From: Xiphophorus maculatus
Taxonomy: Eukaryota; Chordata; Actinopteri; Cyprinodontiformes; Poeciliidae
Assembly: GCF_002775205.1 (NCBI RefSeq)
Contig: NC_036443.1
Span: forward strand, 20,617,266 to 20,681,265
Length of the DNA stretch: 64,000 nucleotides
Direction of reading: 5' to 3'
Under the pieces are notes generated by a model. That model searched no databases and was not told where the DNA came from. It saw only the letters and a list, made by a program, of their open reading frames with translations. Below, one piece after another: positions 45,701-58,800 of the stretch. Made by a program: the position numbers and the translations under genes. Within the stretch, counting starts at the first letter, position 1. Each line of letters starts with the position of its first letter.

Positions 45701-48700
45701 GTATCCCTATTAAGTAATATTATCTGAAAGTGACACATATTGAATAGCACTGCAATCTAAATGAGTAGATTCTTACTTGAAAACGACTTTTGGATGTATA
45801 TGAACTGGAGCTAGCAGACACATCGGTTTTTGTGTCTTTTGTTCGGCAGGCAGCTGAAGGAGGGATAACTTGGAGTAAATAAGAGATCATTCAAACTATT
45901 ATGTGACGATACATTACGCAATCAAATCTACCAACCTGCTGCTGAGTCGCTTGACGCACCCACGCCATCTCTCCGCTCAGGAATCTGTGGCTAACAGAGA
46001 AGGAAAGAAAAAGTTGTGGGAGTGTGAGAGGTTGAATTAATTCAAGTAGCAGCACATTTAAAATATTCCAAACACTTGATCAGAGAGAAATGGTTTGGCA
46101 CTGCAGCTTCTTAAATGAGTCACAAGCTGATAAACTGACAACATAAAAAATTTATTGTGACTCTAAAAATACTGTTCTGCTCCCTTTTATTAAAAAAAGA
46201 AAGCTTTTGAACTTTTTACAGAAGAAAACAGGCATATATTGAACCTGATAACGTTATCGCAACATTTACCAATATTATCGCCATTGCATGATTTTCTAAT
46301 ATCATGCAGCCCTACTCTGAGTAAAAACACTGGTGAAAAGCCAGAGTGAGGTAATCATAATTTATGCATAAAAGGGACAATTGTTTCTGCATACAGTTTT
46401 CCTATATAGAAACTGTATTCCAAGATCACAGTATGTGTCAGTGAATGTTGACATTTATGTAAATCATAAAGAGGAGTAATGTACTTTACCATTGGTTCCA
46501 TCTTCTTCTTTGTGACGGCCTCTGTGCTGTGCCCATCTGAGACCGGAGGGGAGCTCAGTCTGTCTGAGCTGGAGGACTGAGGCTCAGAAGCCGTGCTGGA
46601 GGGCTGTGAGGGGGGGTGCTCCTGGTACAGCAGGTTTCTGAGCTTCTCATCCAAAGTCTTGATGGTTCGATCAACAAACTCCCCCCTAGGAGGGCCCTCC
46701 CCGTCCGACTCACCTTGCCCGCCACACTGCTGTTGACTTGAAGTCGGTATCTGATGTGCAGGGCTTTGGGGCTGAGAGGTCACGGTCCCAGGCTGGATGG
46801 GTGTGGCGTAAGGCTGCTGCAGGACAACGGGCTGCTGGCTGGCCAGCTGAGGAGCTTGTTCTTCAGTCGGGCTGGCCGTCTTATTCGCTTGATTGTTCAG
46901 CGACGAGATCAGTACACCAGCAGCTCTCGCTTCTTTATCAGTGACATTAGCATCCACAGAGACGGGTGGCACAATAGCACAACATGGCATATCTGCTACC
47001 ATAGACACAGCAGAGAGAGACGATTCCTCCACAGGAAATGAGCTGTCATGGTTAATGCTCCTAGTTGTGCCGGTGCGTTTGGTAACACTAGGCTGGCTCT
47101 GCTGGACCTCGGATTCTCCGATAATTTGGTCTGGAGGTTGCGCCAAGGTGGGGGCAGAGGAGGCGGTGGGGCTTTGGGAAGGTAAAGATGTGACAGGGGT
47201 CGTCAAAGTAGTTGTGGCGCTGCTGGACCCAACTGACAGGGAGCCAGACGTTTCATACTCTGGAGAAAGAAAAGGGTCAGAGTTCATCAAAAAAGGGAGC
47301 AGATTGTGAATTTAGCAGACAAGCTACAAAGAAGACGATCTATGTGCTGTAAGTGCCAAAGTGTTACATCATCACTCGATTCCCCTCCATCAGCCTCTGT
47401 GTGCCGGCATAAAAGCCTGCACTTCGTTTCTGGCTAGAACCACTGCAGACCAAGTCTTATGTAACTGACCTCAATGGAGGAGAGGGGGGTAACAAAAAGT
47501 CGCACTAAAACTGCATACACAGCGTTTTAAATCAAGAAGAGCAAAAAATGTGCAACATATTTAGTTAATCCTGCAAAAAGATAAGAAACTAATGTAGGTA
47601 AATTGTACAGAAGACAGGAGAGAAAATAGAAAAATGCAGGACATACCTTGTGCTGTAAAGGTGTGTGATGATGTGTTGTCTTTATCCTGCATGAGTGTTT
47701 CATCCACAGGGCAAATAATGAACCAGCGTTTTCCAGTGTGCAGGACTGTCACAGGGAAAGATGGAAAAACTCATAGATCTTCTAAAATATGCTCAGTGAG
47801 AAATTTAAGATGCAGGCTCATCTATAAACCAATACAAGTACTGAAGTCTTAACTGTATAAGTGTGTGTGCTGCATGTTAAAAGTTTTACCATTTTGTTGA
47901 TACACCAGCTGTGGAGTGGTGGGTTCTGAAGTCTTTACAGATAAAAAAAAAGAGGGAACACAGTGTAACTGGATGGAAAACAGCTTAAAAGACATCTGTA
48001 AAACTTTTATTTTAATAGAGCAATAAGCTCAAAAAAATAAATTTAATTGGATCAGGATTTTAACAGCTAGTATTTCTGGCTTCTGTGGGCAGTAGTGGAA
48101 GTTGAGGCCTAATGACAAGGCAGCAAAAAAGTGGTTAAAAATGGATCAGATTAGGGTCACGGAGGGGGCAAATCATTCTAAGACCTCAGTCCTAATGGAA
48201 ATCTGTGGCGGGAGCCAAAGCATTGAGCGTCAGGCTGGAAATCTAGAAGATTTATGGAGTTTATATAAAGAGTAATGTGCTAAAATTTATCTTGAGATAT
48301 TTCTCCTGGTGACCAACCACATAAAATGGATCTTCTCATTTTACTGCTCATCAAGCAGTTCTTCATAGAGTTCGGAGATATATTTTGTGCAGGAATCACT
48401 GTCTCATAACTCAATTTTATTGATTTTTCTTTCTGTTTTTTAGTTTTCGCTACTATAAAAACCAGAATGCTAATTTCTTTGTGAGTGAGCAGCCTTACAA
48501 AACCAAAACCAGATGATTCAGTAATAAATTCCCCTGGCTCAACGGTTTCTTTCTCACCTCTGATCCCAGTGCACAACATCCTTCATTCTGTCTGATGTTA
48601 TACCCCTGGTCGGAGTTCCTCTCACCCTCTGTGTCCTCACTCAGCATGTCTTCTGCTTTATCTACGATGTCTTTCAGTTGTTCAATAAAGATCTCTTTTT

Positions 48701-49136
48701 CCAGGGGCAGAATGAAATCATTGTCCACCTGAAGAGAATGAATAAGACAAAAAAACTTATACAGATGTGACCTAAAAAAAATCAGAGTGGTTCTGATTCT
48801 GATGAAGTTTATAAAAATAAATAAGAACTAAGAGAAAACAGCAAAGAAACCCTCTGGAATATCGCTCTTCTTGTGTGCTGCCAAAGTAAAATAAATCCCT
48901 ACAAGTTGTTATTACACAAAATGAAATCTTTACCTCCGTGTTTGGATAAGTACCAATAAATTGCTGAAAAGGCTTTTTATTTTTGCTTTCAGGAGTCTTC
49001 AATCCTCTTTGGAATAAATAACCATGCTACTGACGTATTCATCTAATCAAATTTTCATTTATTGCTTTATATGGCCAATATGAATGTGTAAGCAAATCTT
49101 TGGAGAAGAGCGAAAAAGCAAGAGACACCCAATATA

Positions 49137-49181
<45 letters not shown>

Positions 49182-49808
49182 CTGCATTGCAGCTGAAACC
49201 AGCTAAGAGTTTCCAGGATGTCAGAGTCTAAGGCAAAGCATGCTTCAAAAACCTTTGCATCAACTCAAGGGGCTAGACTCTGCTGCTCACGTACCATATA
49301 CGTAGCAATCTCCTCTGGAGCATCTCCGTCCAGGTCAAACTTGAATGTTACCATTTTGTGATTATGAGTTTCTAGTTGGCATTCTACCATCTTATCTCCA
49401 GTGTTACACACCTGCAAGAAGGCAAAACATAATTTCAACTTCTTTAACAACTACAAGACCTCTGCTCTTTCATAAAGTATTTAGGTCACTCACATTGAGC
49501 ATGCTCAGCTTTGGTTTGCCACACTTTTCCTGTCGAGAACGCGTGCGTGATGACTTGCGGTGTCTACGCTGTTTTCCTTCACCTTTGCCTCCGTGTGTCC
49601 CTTCATTGCCATCGCTCATTTCTCTTCCTGATGTCACATCAGAGTTGATGCTGGTAAGAGAAAAAAAAAATGGACATTTGCAAAAATTCTCTAGAGATAA
49701 ATTTCTCTGAATATCTAAACAGGAAACATAATTATCACTGGAGACATGTCTTCAAGATCTGGTGATATGAGGTCAGCTATGTAAAAAAACAACAAAAAAA
49801 ACACACAC

Positions 49809-49872
<64 letters not shown>

Positions 49873-52800
49873 AATACACACCCACAAGTATTTAGCAAAA
49901 TTATTTACACCTTTGGAACATTTTGTCAAGCTACAATCAGAAATGTTGATGCATTTTATTGGAGCTGTAAGTGATGTAACAATAAAGTAGTGTTTAATGG
50001 TTTTCAAATGTTTTTTTTGTTTGTTTTTTTAACAAAAATACAGATCTAAAAATTGTGGCATGCATTTGTGTTTAGTCCCTTTCACTCTGATACCCCTAAA
50101 TAGAGACTAGTGCATCAAGCTCCTTTCAAAAGCCACCTTATTAGTAAATGCAGTCACCATGTGTATAATTCCTTCTTAGTTTAAATAAAGATGTTCTGTG
50201 AATGGCTGAGGACAGACAGGTAGGGGATTAGGTTTTACAGCAGGGTTAGGTTATATGCAAAGCTTTAAACATCTTACAAAGCAATGTTTAATCTATTATT
50301 TGAAAAGGGAAAGAATATGACCAGACTAAAAAAAAACATACCAAGACATGGAGGTCCACCTAAACCTTTCAAAAAAGTTGAAACTGAAACTGGGTTTTTA
50401 CTTTTTTAAATTAAACTGTGTTTTTCTTTTAGAGTAAAAGCAGTGACTTGTTGCACCTTTATCTGACCTGGATTCCTGGGATGCCCTAGTTAAATGTCTC
50501 TTTATAATTAACACTTCTTACTATTCTTTACTGAGGTTGATTACAATTTGTAAGCCTTTGACCCATCATCGTGAATAACAAAGGGTGGGACTGCCTTTCC
50601 TGGCCACCCTAAAGCTCAGATATGAGCCACTGATACTCCTTTCTCTTTTGGACAATTCCTGGTCTTCTATCTACTTGTACTTATGATTTGATAGATTATT
50701 GCTTTGGGTTTGGTATGTCTGCACTAAAATTGGTAAAATGCTACTCTGTATTAAATTTATTTTACAAAATGCAGCAGACTGATGGAAAAGTTACACTTTG
50801 AATTAAAAATACAATTATTTGAGGTAATTTCCAATTAATGTACTTGCTTGTTACCGTTACCATCTCTTGTTTATTTCACCATCGTTATTGCTATTTTGGT
50901 TTTAATTGCAAAGCTTTGCCAATTGTAATTTATGTTGTGTTAACAACTTTTGCCATGTTTCCATAAAAAAAGCTTTAAATCTTTGTGGAATTATGTGACT
51001 GAATAAAATGTAATATGAAAAAAATAAGAACAATAGTAGAATAAAAGAGAAACAACAGAATGCCAATATTTATTTTTATCTCTGTGCATATTTAATAAGT
51101 GAAAATTTATAAAATTGCGACAAACTTTAACTGATCAAGTTGAATGGTAATAAGTTTTTACCTGTCACAGCTCTGTCCTCCAGTGCGTTTCTCTGACACT
51201 TGCTCCTGCAGACAACAGAGCACAGAAATAAAACACCCTGGAGATGACAATGCAGAAATACCGTAAGTCTCCTTTCCTGATTTAATACGAACAGCAAAGT
51301 TAGTTCAGTACTGTTATGTTCAAAACTCTTTGGAAAGCACAATTAACAAGGAACAATAATTATAGAACACTACTAAATGTCATGTGGCCATACCTCCACG
51401 TAAATCTCTGATGACCCTTGACCTGCCGCTCCTGTGACGGTGCCTGGGATTTTCTGCTGGAAAGCAGGTCCAGTGGCGGGCCTGGAGGAAGCCTTCTGTG
51501 AGTCAGAAGACTGCGGCACAGGAATTTGGCCCTGTCCCCGACTCTGATGCTGGCTCTGTGGGGGCATCTGGCAGGACTTTGTGCTGTCCAGCTGGCTGGC
51601 CGCAGTGGCTGCGCCCAGATCCGCCTCATTCTGCACAGGTGAGGAGAAGACTGCAGGCTGCATGAGCTGAGTTTGCTGAACCTGCTGTGTACTGGGACCG
51701 TCCTGCGTCTGCTGCGGAACCTGTGAATTTCATTTAAAAATGCTTTTGCTCTTATACTTTTCCTTGATTACTAATAATATTTTGGATTTTTACGTTTGCA
51801 TAACCTGATCTAATGGGAACATAAAACAATTTTCTGTAGAATCAGTCTCAGGATTTCTGCAGATTTCACCAAATCAAATGTAAGACCACTATGAATTAAA
51901 TTTAAGACCTGTATCAAAAATTTGAAGAAAATTGCATATTTTGTGATGTTCTCTACAGCCTTACCACTGTAGTGCCAAGCTTTTTTGAACAGAATGCACC
52001 TATCTCTGTGTCGATAGGTAAGAGAAGTGAGAATGGCAAAAATGAATTCACTTAACCATGACAAACACAAAAAACTAGCTAACTAACCAGTAAATTTTAG
52101 CAGCTAGTTAGCAGTAGCTGCAACCACCTCAAGTCACAGAACACAATGAAGATGACTCAGAGTTTGAAACTTTTGTCTGACAGAAAAGTCCGGAAAAAAA
52201 ACAATTAAAAACTACATAGAAAATACAATATTAAATAGCTCTACTTTTTAAAAATGAATTTAATACATCTTAGGCCTTACTTTTAGGTACACAAATGTAA
52301 GACTTTTTAAGGATGCACGGAGACCCTGATTCTAAAAATTAAAGATATATGAGCACAATAGAAAAAAAGTAAACTTAAACACACAATAACTTAAAGTCAG
52401 TGCACACCCTTTCAGTAAAAACATAATAATTTGCTTCTCTGCACCTGTCACAATTACCTGTATCAGAGGCTGAGAGCTGCCATTTGCAGGTAGGTGTGTG
52501 TTTGTGTGCATGGGATGGCTAGTTAGTGTTGATGTAAACAAAGCCTGCATCTGAGAAGCCTCAGATCTAGCAGCTGCAGATTGGTGCTGCGGTGAGGTAG
52601 GTTGCACCATGCCCAGCACAGATGAAGGGGATGGTACAGTAAGAGACATTGGGGTGGGAGAAATTAATGTGTTTTCAATGTGAAGAGGGGACAGGGGAGA
52701 AACAGAGGGGGTTGCAGGGACAGTATATCCAGGAGAGAGGAAGATGTGAGTAAGGGAAGAGGAAGATGAAGGGTGAGGAGAAGTGCAGGGGGGAAGGTAG

Positions 52801-55800
52801 GCGGATTCAGAGTCAGTCACAGCTGTCACCACCTGGACTGTGGGGTATTGTGAAGGAAACTAAAGGAAACAGGAAAAAAGAAGACAATTACAGGATCTAG
52901 AAAGTTCAAATGAAGAGGAATGAATCAGGGTAATTTTAACTATTGCTACTGCTGTTCGACCATAAATTAAACCAGTAAAACTGTACAGATTTTAAGATAA
53001 ATAAATTAATAAAATAAAATATCCAGGCAGCCTGGGATTACCAGTGATGTTTGTGATGATGGGAGCGAGGCTGAAATCTGCAGAGGCTGGAGGTGTTGGT
53101 GGACAGCAGTTTGGGAAACTGATTCCTGATGAGCTGGTGTCTGACTTGATCCAATGGAAGCTGATTGCCTGAGGCTCACTCCATGGCTTTTTTCATCTTG
53201 TCCAGACTTTGAAATGCTCTGACCAGCTGAAACATTCTAACAAACAGTAATGCACAAAGATCAGAGAAACCTTAGGGAAGGCATGAAAACACTTTAGCAA
53301 TAACCCAATGTGACCCTATGGTATTGGGGGTCTGATTGATTCTTCAGTATGCCCACGCAGAATTTATATCAACATCAGAAGTTGCTGACATCAAGGCCTA
53401 TTATGTTTATGGCTTGAAAAACTGCATATAAACTGTGATTTTTTTTGTATTTACAATGTAATAGAAGGAGTAAGAAACCCCACACAAAAGTAGTTGAAAC
53501 ACAAGTCATTACATTTTATGAGGTTGAAAGCAAAAAAAAAAAAAAACTAAGCTTGTTGATGTAGAGCAACTTGTTAGTGTTCACCAACAAACAATAAATT
53601 TAGAACAGTGTCTTAAAATGTTGCCAGACTAATAATCACCAGATGGCAATCATTACATCAGAATTTCAGAAGCAGGAGCGAGACATGAGTTTATTGTAAC
53701 CTTACATGTTGAGTTTTTTAAATAGTTTTAGAAGACGCATTGTTAGAGCATTATAGCAGATTTGTTAAACAGATTTAATCTCTTATTGGAGCAGCATTCA
53801 TACTGATCTGCAGAACATTTTATTTATTGCTGTCAGAAAAATTGGACGGGAGAGGCCGCATCAATAAGAATACACCTGATGCGTGAGTTAAGTGCCACAC
53901 AATAGGTAAATACCTTTTCTTCATGTTTTGGGTTTAAAAAAAGCAAAAAAAGATTTACTTTAATTCCTTTTGTTAATATCTGAAATGTATGAAATATTTT
54001 CAACTAAAGTTAAAAGGGAGAGTCACCATGAAAATGTATTAATTCAAACAAACTGGCCACTTACTTCCTGGTGGATGTGTGTGCTGTGGTTCTGCTGGGT
54101 GGAAATTGGAAAGGTCTGAGATGATGCTGCTTGACTAACTCCTTCTCCAGTGACGCACGGTGCTAGCTGGTACTGGTTCTGCGCTGGCGGGGCCTGCTGG
54201 ATGGCGGAATGCGCATAGCTGTGAGAGGAAGCATCGGGCACAGCTGACGCAAAGAAACTTTGACTGCCAGCTGGAATCTGTCGAACTGGGGTTCCTTTGG
54301 GATGCGGCTCATTCTCACTCTGTTCTGGAACTGCATTTTGCAAAAGAACTGGAGTGTCCAACTGGTGAGTAGGAGACTGAAGTCGTTGAGAAGAAAGCGT
54401 GGGGGGGTGAGCCGCTGGATGGCTGATGGTATGCACAGATTCTTGGCTATGATTATAAACTTGTCCAGCGTTTAGTGTGTGTTGTATGTTTGACTGGGTG
54501 TTTTGTTGAACAGAAATTATCTGACTGTAAAGTGCTGGTGTGGAAGATATCTGGCCAGGCTGCTGATTGGCTGAGGTCTGCTGAGATGTGCTAGTGGAGT
54601 GTGCAGATTGGCCATGGGTCGTCGCTGCCATTGATGAGGAAACTGTGCCAAGAGAGCAGCTTTGCGTTGGCTGGTGTGCTGCAAAGATGGCTGCTGCAGT
54701 CTGATGATGGACTGCAGGGTAGCTTGATGCAGCCTGTTGCTGAGTTGAGGCAACAAGGTTCTGAGAAACCTGATGGGCTTGGAGGGTAAAAGTTGGAGAG
54801 CCCGATGCTGCTGGCTGATGTTGGTGTCCGGCAGTTTGATAGCTCTGTGCAAAATGTTGTGGCACAGCCGATGCTGCATTAGTAACTGCAACTGATGTTT
54901 GCTGCTGGATATTTAATGAGCCTAGACTGGCTGGGATGGGTGTAGTGCTGCCGGGGTGAGCAGCATACAGAGCAGCAGAGTAGCTGTGTCCAGGTTGAAG
55001 GGGCTGCTGTGGAGCGGTCATGGCTGCGCTGGACGAGGGCAAGCCCTGGACAGACTGCTGGTGTTGGTTACCTGGAGAACTGGCCTAAAGACAAAAAACA
55101 CAATTACAAGTTAAAGCTTAATCAGAGGTTGTTTCCTATAGACGTTCAGTGCCTTGCAAAAATATTCATGCTCATTGAACATCTTCATGTTTTGTCACGT
55201 TACAAAAACAAAGAATTTTTTTGCAGTTTTACATGACAGATGAAGACAAAGGAGTAAAAAACTGAAGAAAACAGAAAACGAAATATTTTCTTATTTTTTT
55301 CAAAATCAAAACTTGAAAAACATGCCTTGCATTTGCATTCACCCTGCTTTATCCTTGAGTTAACTGAAAGATGGATTGTCCTAAACATCTCAGTCCTGGA
55401 AGAAAACCTGTTGGAGGCCATAAAAGACTTGAGACCTGGCCAGAGGTTCACTTTCCAACAGGCTGACATTAAATACGCAGCATTGATTGGTTTGAAATGC
55501 ATTTATATGTTTTTGAGTGGAAAAGTCGAAGTCCAGACCTAAATCCAATTAAGAATTAGTGGCACAAGTTGAAAGTTTCTGTCTATGGATACTCTCCATT
55601 CAATGTGACTGAGGTTGAGTGATGTAACAAAGTTGGTCAAATATTCCAGAAGACTTCCAGCACTAATTACAGTAAGAGGAGGATCCACAAAGAACCAACT
55701 TAGGGGAGCTGAATACAAATGCACAGCAAAAATATTTCAGATTTTTATTTGAAGCAAAAATGCTTTATCTTCCATTTCACAATAATCCACAAAGTTTTGT

Positions 55801-58800
55801 TGGACTATCAAATGAAACGTCAGTAACGTGATAAAATGTTTAAAATATTCAATGAGTTTAAAAAAGTTTGCAAGAAACTGCAAGTGTGAGGGAAAAGAAG
55901 ACAAAAGTAAGTTAATTCAAAGACCTTTTATAATAAAAAGCAACAGCAGACAGGTGTGAGGTAAAATGAGGGCACAAAGGAGAAATGGGATAAACTGAGA
56001 GAATGGAAATTAGACAACCATCCCTTCTCCCCGAAGTAAAACCCAGCTATCCATGGCAGGCTAAGGATAGACGGATGCTGTATTACCTTGGCAAAGTAGA
56101 AAGGAAAATGTTAAAATCTAGGGCATTTGCAAAGGGGCTTTGTAAAGGTTAATCAGAAGGGTAGTGTGTTAGAGGTTACACCATTCTCCTCCGACAGAAG
56201 CAAGCTTATAATTGCAGCTGAAGGTCTATGAAGGCAGCAAGCCTAAGAGTAGACAGGAGACCGGTCCAGCATCATGCAGAGTGAAAGATTTAGTTCGTAC
56301 AGGCTGGGAGAAATCTGCAAAGCAGGAGTTGGCTCCATTACAGGGAAATTGATTCACTTGTCTGCTGCTGTAACCTACCACTTCCAAAGCACTGGTAGCT
56401 TGTTGCTTTCTGGAAAAATATTTCTCCTTCCAGTGCTGGAGAGATTCATGCTCTTCAAATAAGCCGTCACTCTGTGGAGGACTAGTTGGGACACATTCTC
56501 CATCACTGTGAGACGGCCTCCCGGCTGTTGAGGAGTGCAGTGGGAAAGTTTGGGATGGCGTGACGGCAGAAGGAACTGATTTACGGCTGATTATATTAAA
56601 CAGGGACTGCTGCAGCATGGAAAAATTTGAATAATCGCTTGATCCTTTTGTCTGTCCGTAGCAAGAGGAAGGTAATTTTCCAGATAAAGGATGGTGGCGA
56701 ATGTCAGATAGACAGTGATGTGTTGGTGAGACAGCAGTAAAGGGACGGTGGTTCCCATTTTGGGACTTTAACAGAAGCAGAGAAAGGCAGGCTTGGCACT
56801 CTGAGCTTCTATGCAGCGCAGAAAGATGGTTTTCATTAGACGCTAGACTAAGAAGACTACTGAGGTCCGAGTGTCGGCGTGGACTCTGCACTGGGAGAGT
56901 CAAAATCTCACTGGCTGTTGGTGACGGCGATCTGACACCGGTGTCACTACGGCGGCGGAACTCGGTAGGTGAAGAAAGAGGGGAGAGATGAAACATCGGC
57001 AGAGTGGTTGGGGAGGAAAGCCTGCCCTCAGCTTCAGAGATAGGCTGAGGATGGGCTTCCCTGGGGCTGGTTTCCACCAGGTTCTCCCTTACAACGGGGA
57101 TGGGACTGACTGATCTCTGGGCCTGAATGAAAGCGTGGAGCTGAGCAATTTGGCTTGCCCTTTGAATGTCAATAACAGGGGCACTTCCCCTTCGTTCTGC
57201 ACTTCCCAGTCGAGCCCTGAGCTGCGGGCTCAGTGGTGTCTGCCAAACTTCACTGATTTCAGAGGAATGAGGTCGGTCTGTCAGAAAATGGCTGCATCTC
57301 TGGCACTGACAAAGAACAACCCAAAAGCAAAATGTGTTACTCAAAAATCAACAGAACAAAACCTGAAAAAAGTGTATGAAGATGCATATGTAAGATTATG
57401 AAGGGTAATGTTTGCAGTGTGCATTTTAATAAATAAAATGAAGGTTCCTTTATTTCAACATGTCAATTAAAAGAGTGAAACTCAAACAGATTCATTAAAA
57501 TACATTGACAAAAGTGATTTTCTTTCTGTTAATTTGGATTATTATGGCTGCCAGCTAATAAAAAATAACAAAATTGGTTTGAATAACTCAAAATTACATT
57601 TTGTAGATCAATTTTATGGTGCATAAGACCAATGAAGCACATGTAATAAAGACTATTAAGGCTATGCTTTGATTCTTTCAGACATGTTAAAGAAATCCTT
57701 GAATATCGGGGATGCTTAACCTCTTGCTCTCACATCCCGCACAAGAAACATATTCTTGAAATCCATTGGCGTGTGTAATGAATCCATGAAACATATGGAT
57801 TTCCCTTTTTAATTGATTGAAATAAAAATAATAATGTGATAGTCTAATTTAGTGAGATTTATTTTTATTGAGCAAATGTCAGAGTGGAAATATAGCATCA
57901 GTGTTCATACAAGGGGAAACGTGAGCAGAGAAAGTTTACATGTGCTTCAATAAGTCTGAATGCATATGTTTCACCAGGGTGATGTGATACAAACCTGCTG
58001 TGTTGCCATAGTAATAGGCTCCAGTAGGGACTGGTAGAGGACACTCTGCTGGCTGCTATGACAGTCTGAGTACACAGTAGAGCCCATGCCACTGTCAAGT
58101 GTGCCGTCTGCTGCTGAGACACACAAAAATGCACTTCTATGAAAAAAAAAGTTAAAGATTTATGTGTTGTTTCTGGGCAGAGAGAGTGAAAACTCCTACA
58201 TGTCACTGAAGTGGTACTGGTTGGCAGGTTGTGTAGCCTGCTGTGCTGATCTGCGTCTGTGTCTTCAGGTTCAACCACAAGAGGCTGTACAACATGTGGT
58301 ACTGCACCCGAGACGCCCTCAGATGATGTCACATTAATCCTCTGGCCTCCGTCACCCTGATCCACCGGAGCTACTATAGCCGCCGTCCTCCCTCTTCTCC
58401 ATTTTATCAGCGCCACACGGTCTCTGATCGACTTTCCCACAGTTTTAGCGTCGCTCTCTTGGAAGAAGCCCGACTCCACCTGACGAAAAATAGGGGGAAA
58501 GAATGATTTTCAAGATATTTTTAGCGCTGAGCACGTGAGATGGGACAGGGTGCATTAAAAATGGGAGAGTGGGAGGCAGACGGAAAGAACAAGCAAAGGA
58601 AGGAACAGAAGAGCTATTTAAAGGGGTCAGAGCTGCGGGAAATGATTCCCTTTGTTAGTGTCTGGCTCATTGCTCACATCAGAGCTGGCAGAATTTTTAC
58701 ATCTACAAATATAGATGAAGCTGCGTAAGGATGACGTTAGAAACAAATTTACAGTTAAAAATATCTGAGGGTCTTTATTGTGGATTAAAAAAACCCACAT

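Noticed and set aside
49777..50007. Frame with a Tyr-Ile repeat
   Set aside because: It is the translation of the AT microsatellite next to a Tc1-like fragment.
57995..58113. Apparent 2-bp frameshift in wnk2 exon 5
   Set aside because: On rereading, the bases give a continuous frame (GMGSTVYSD). The apparent shift was my transcription error.
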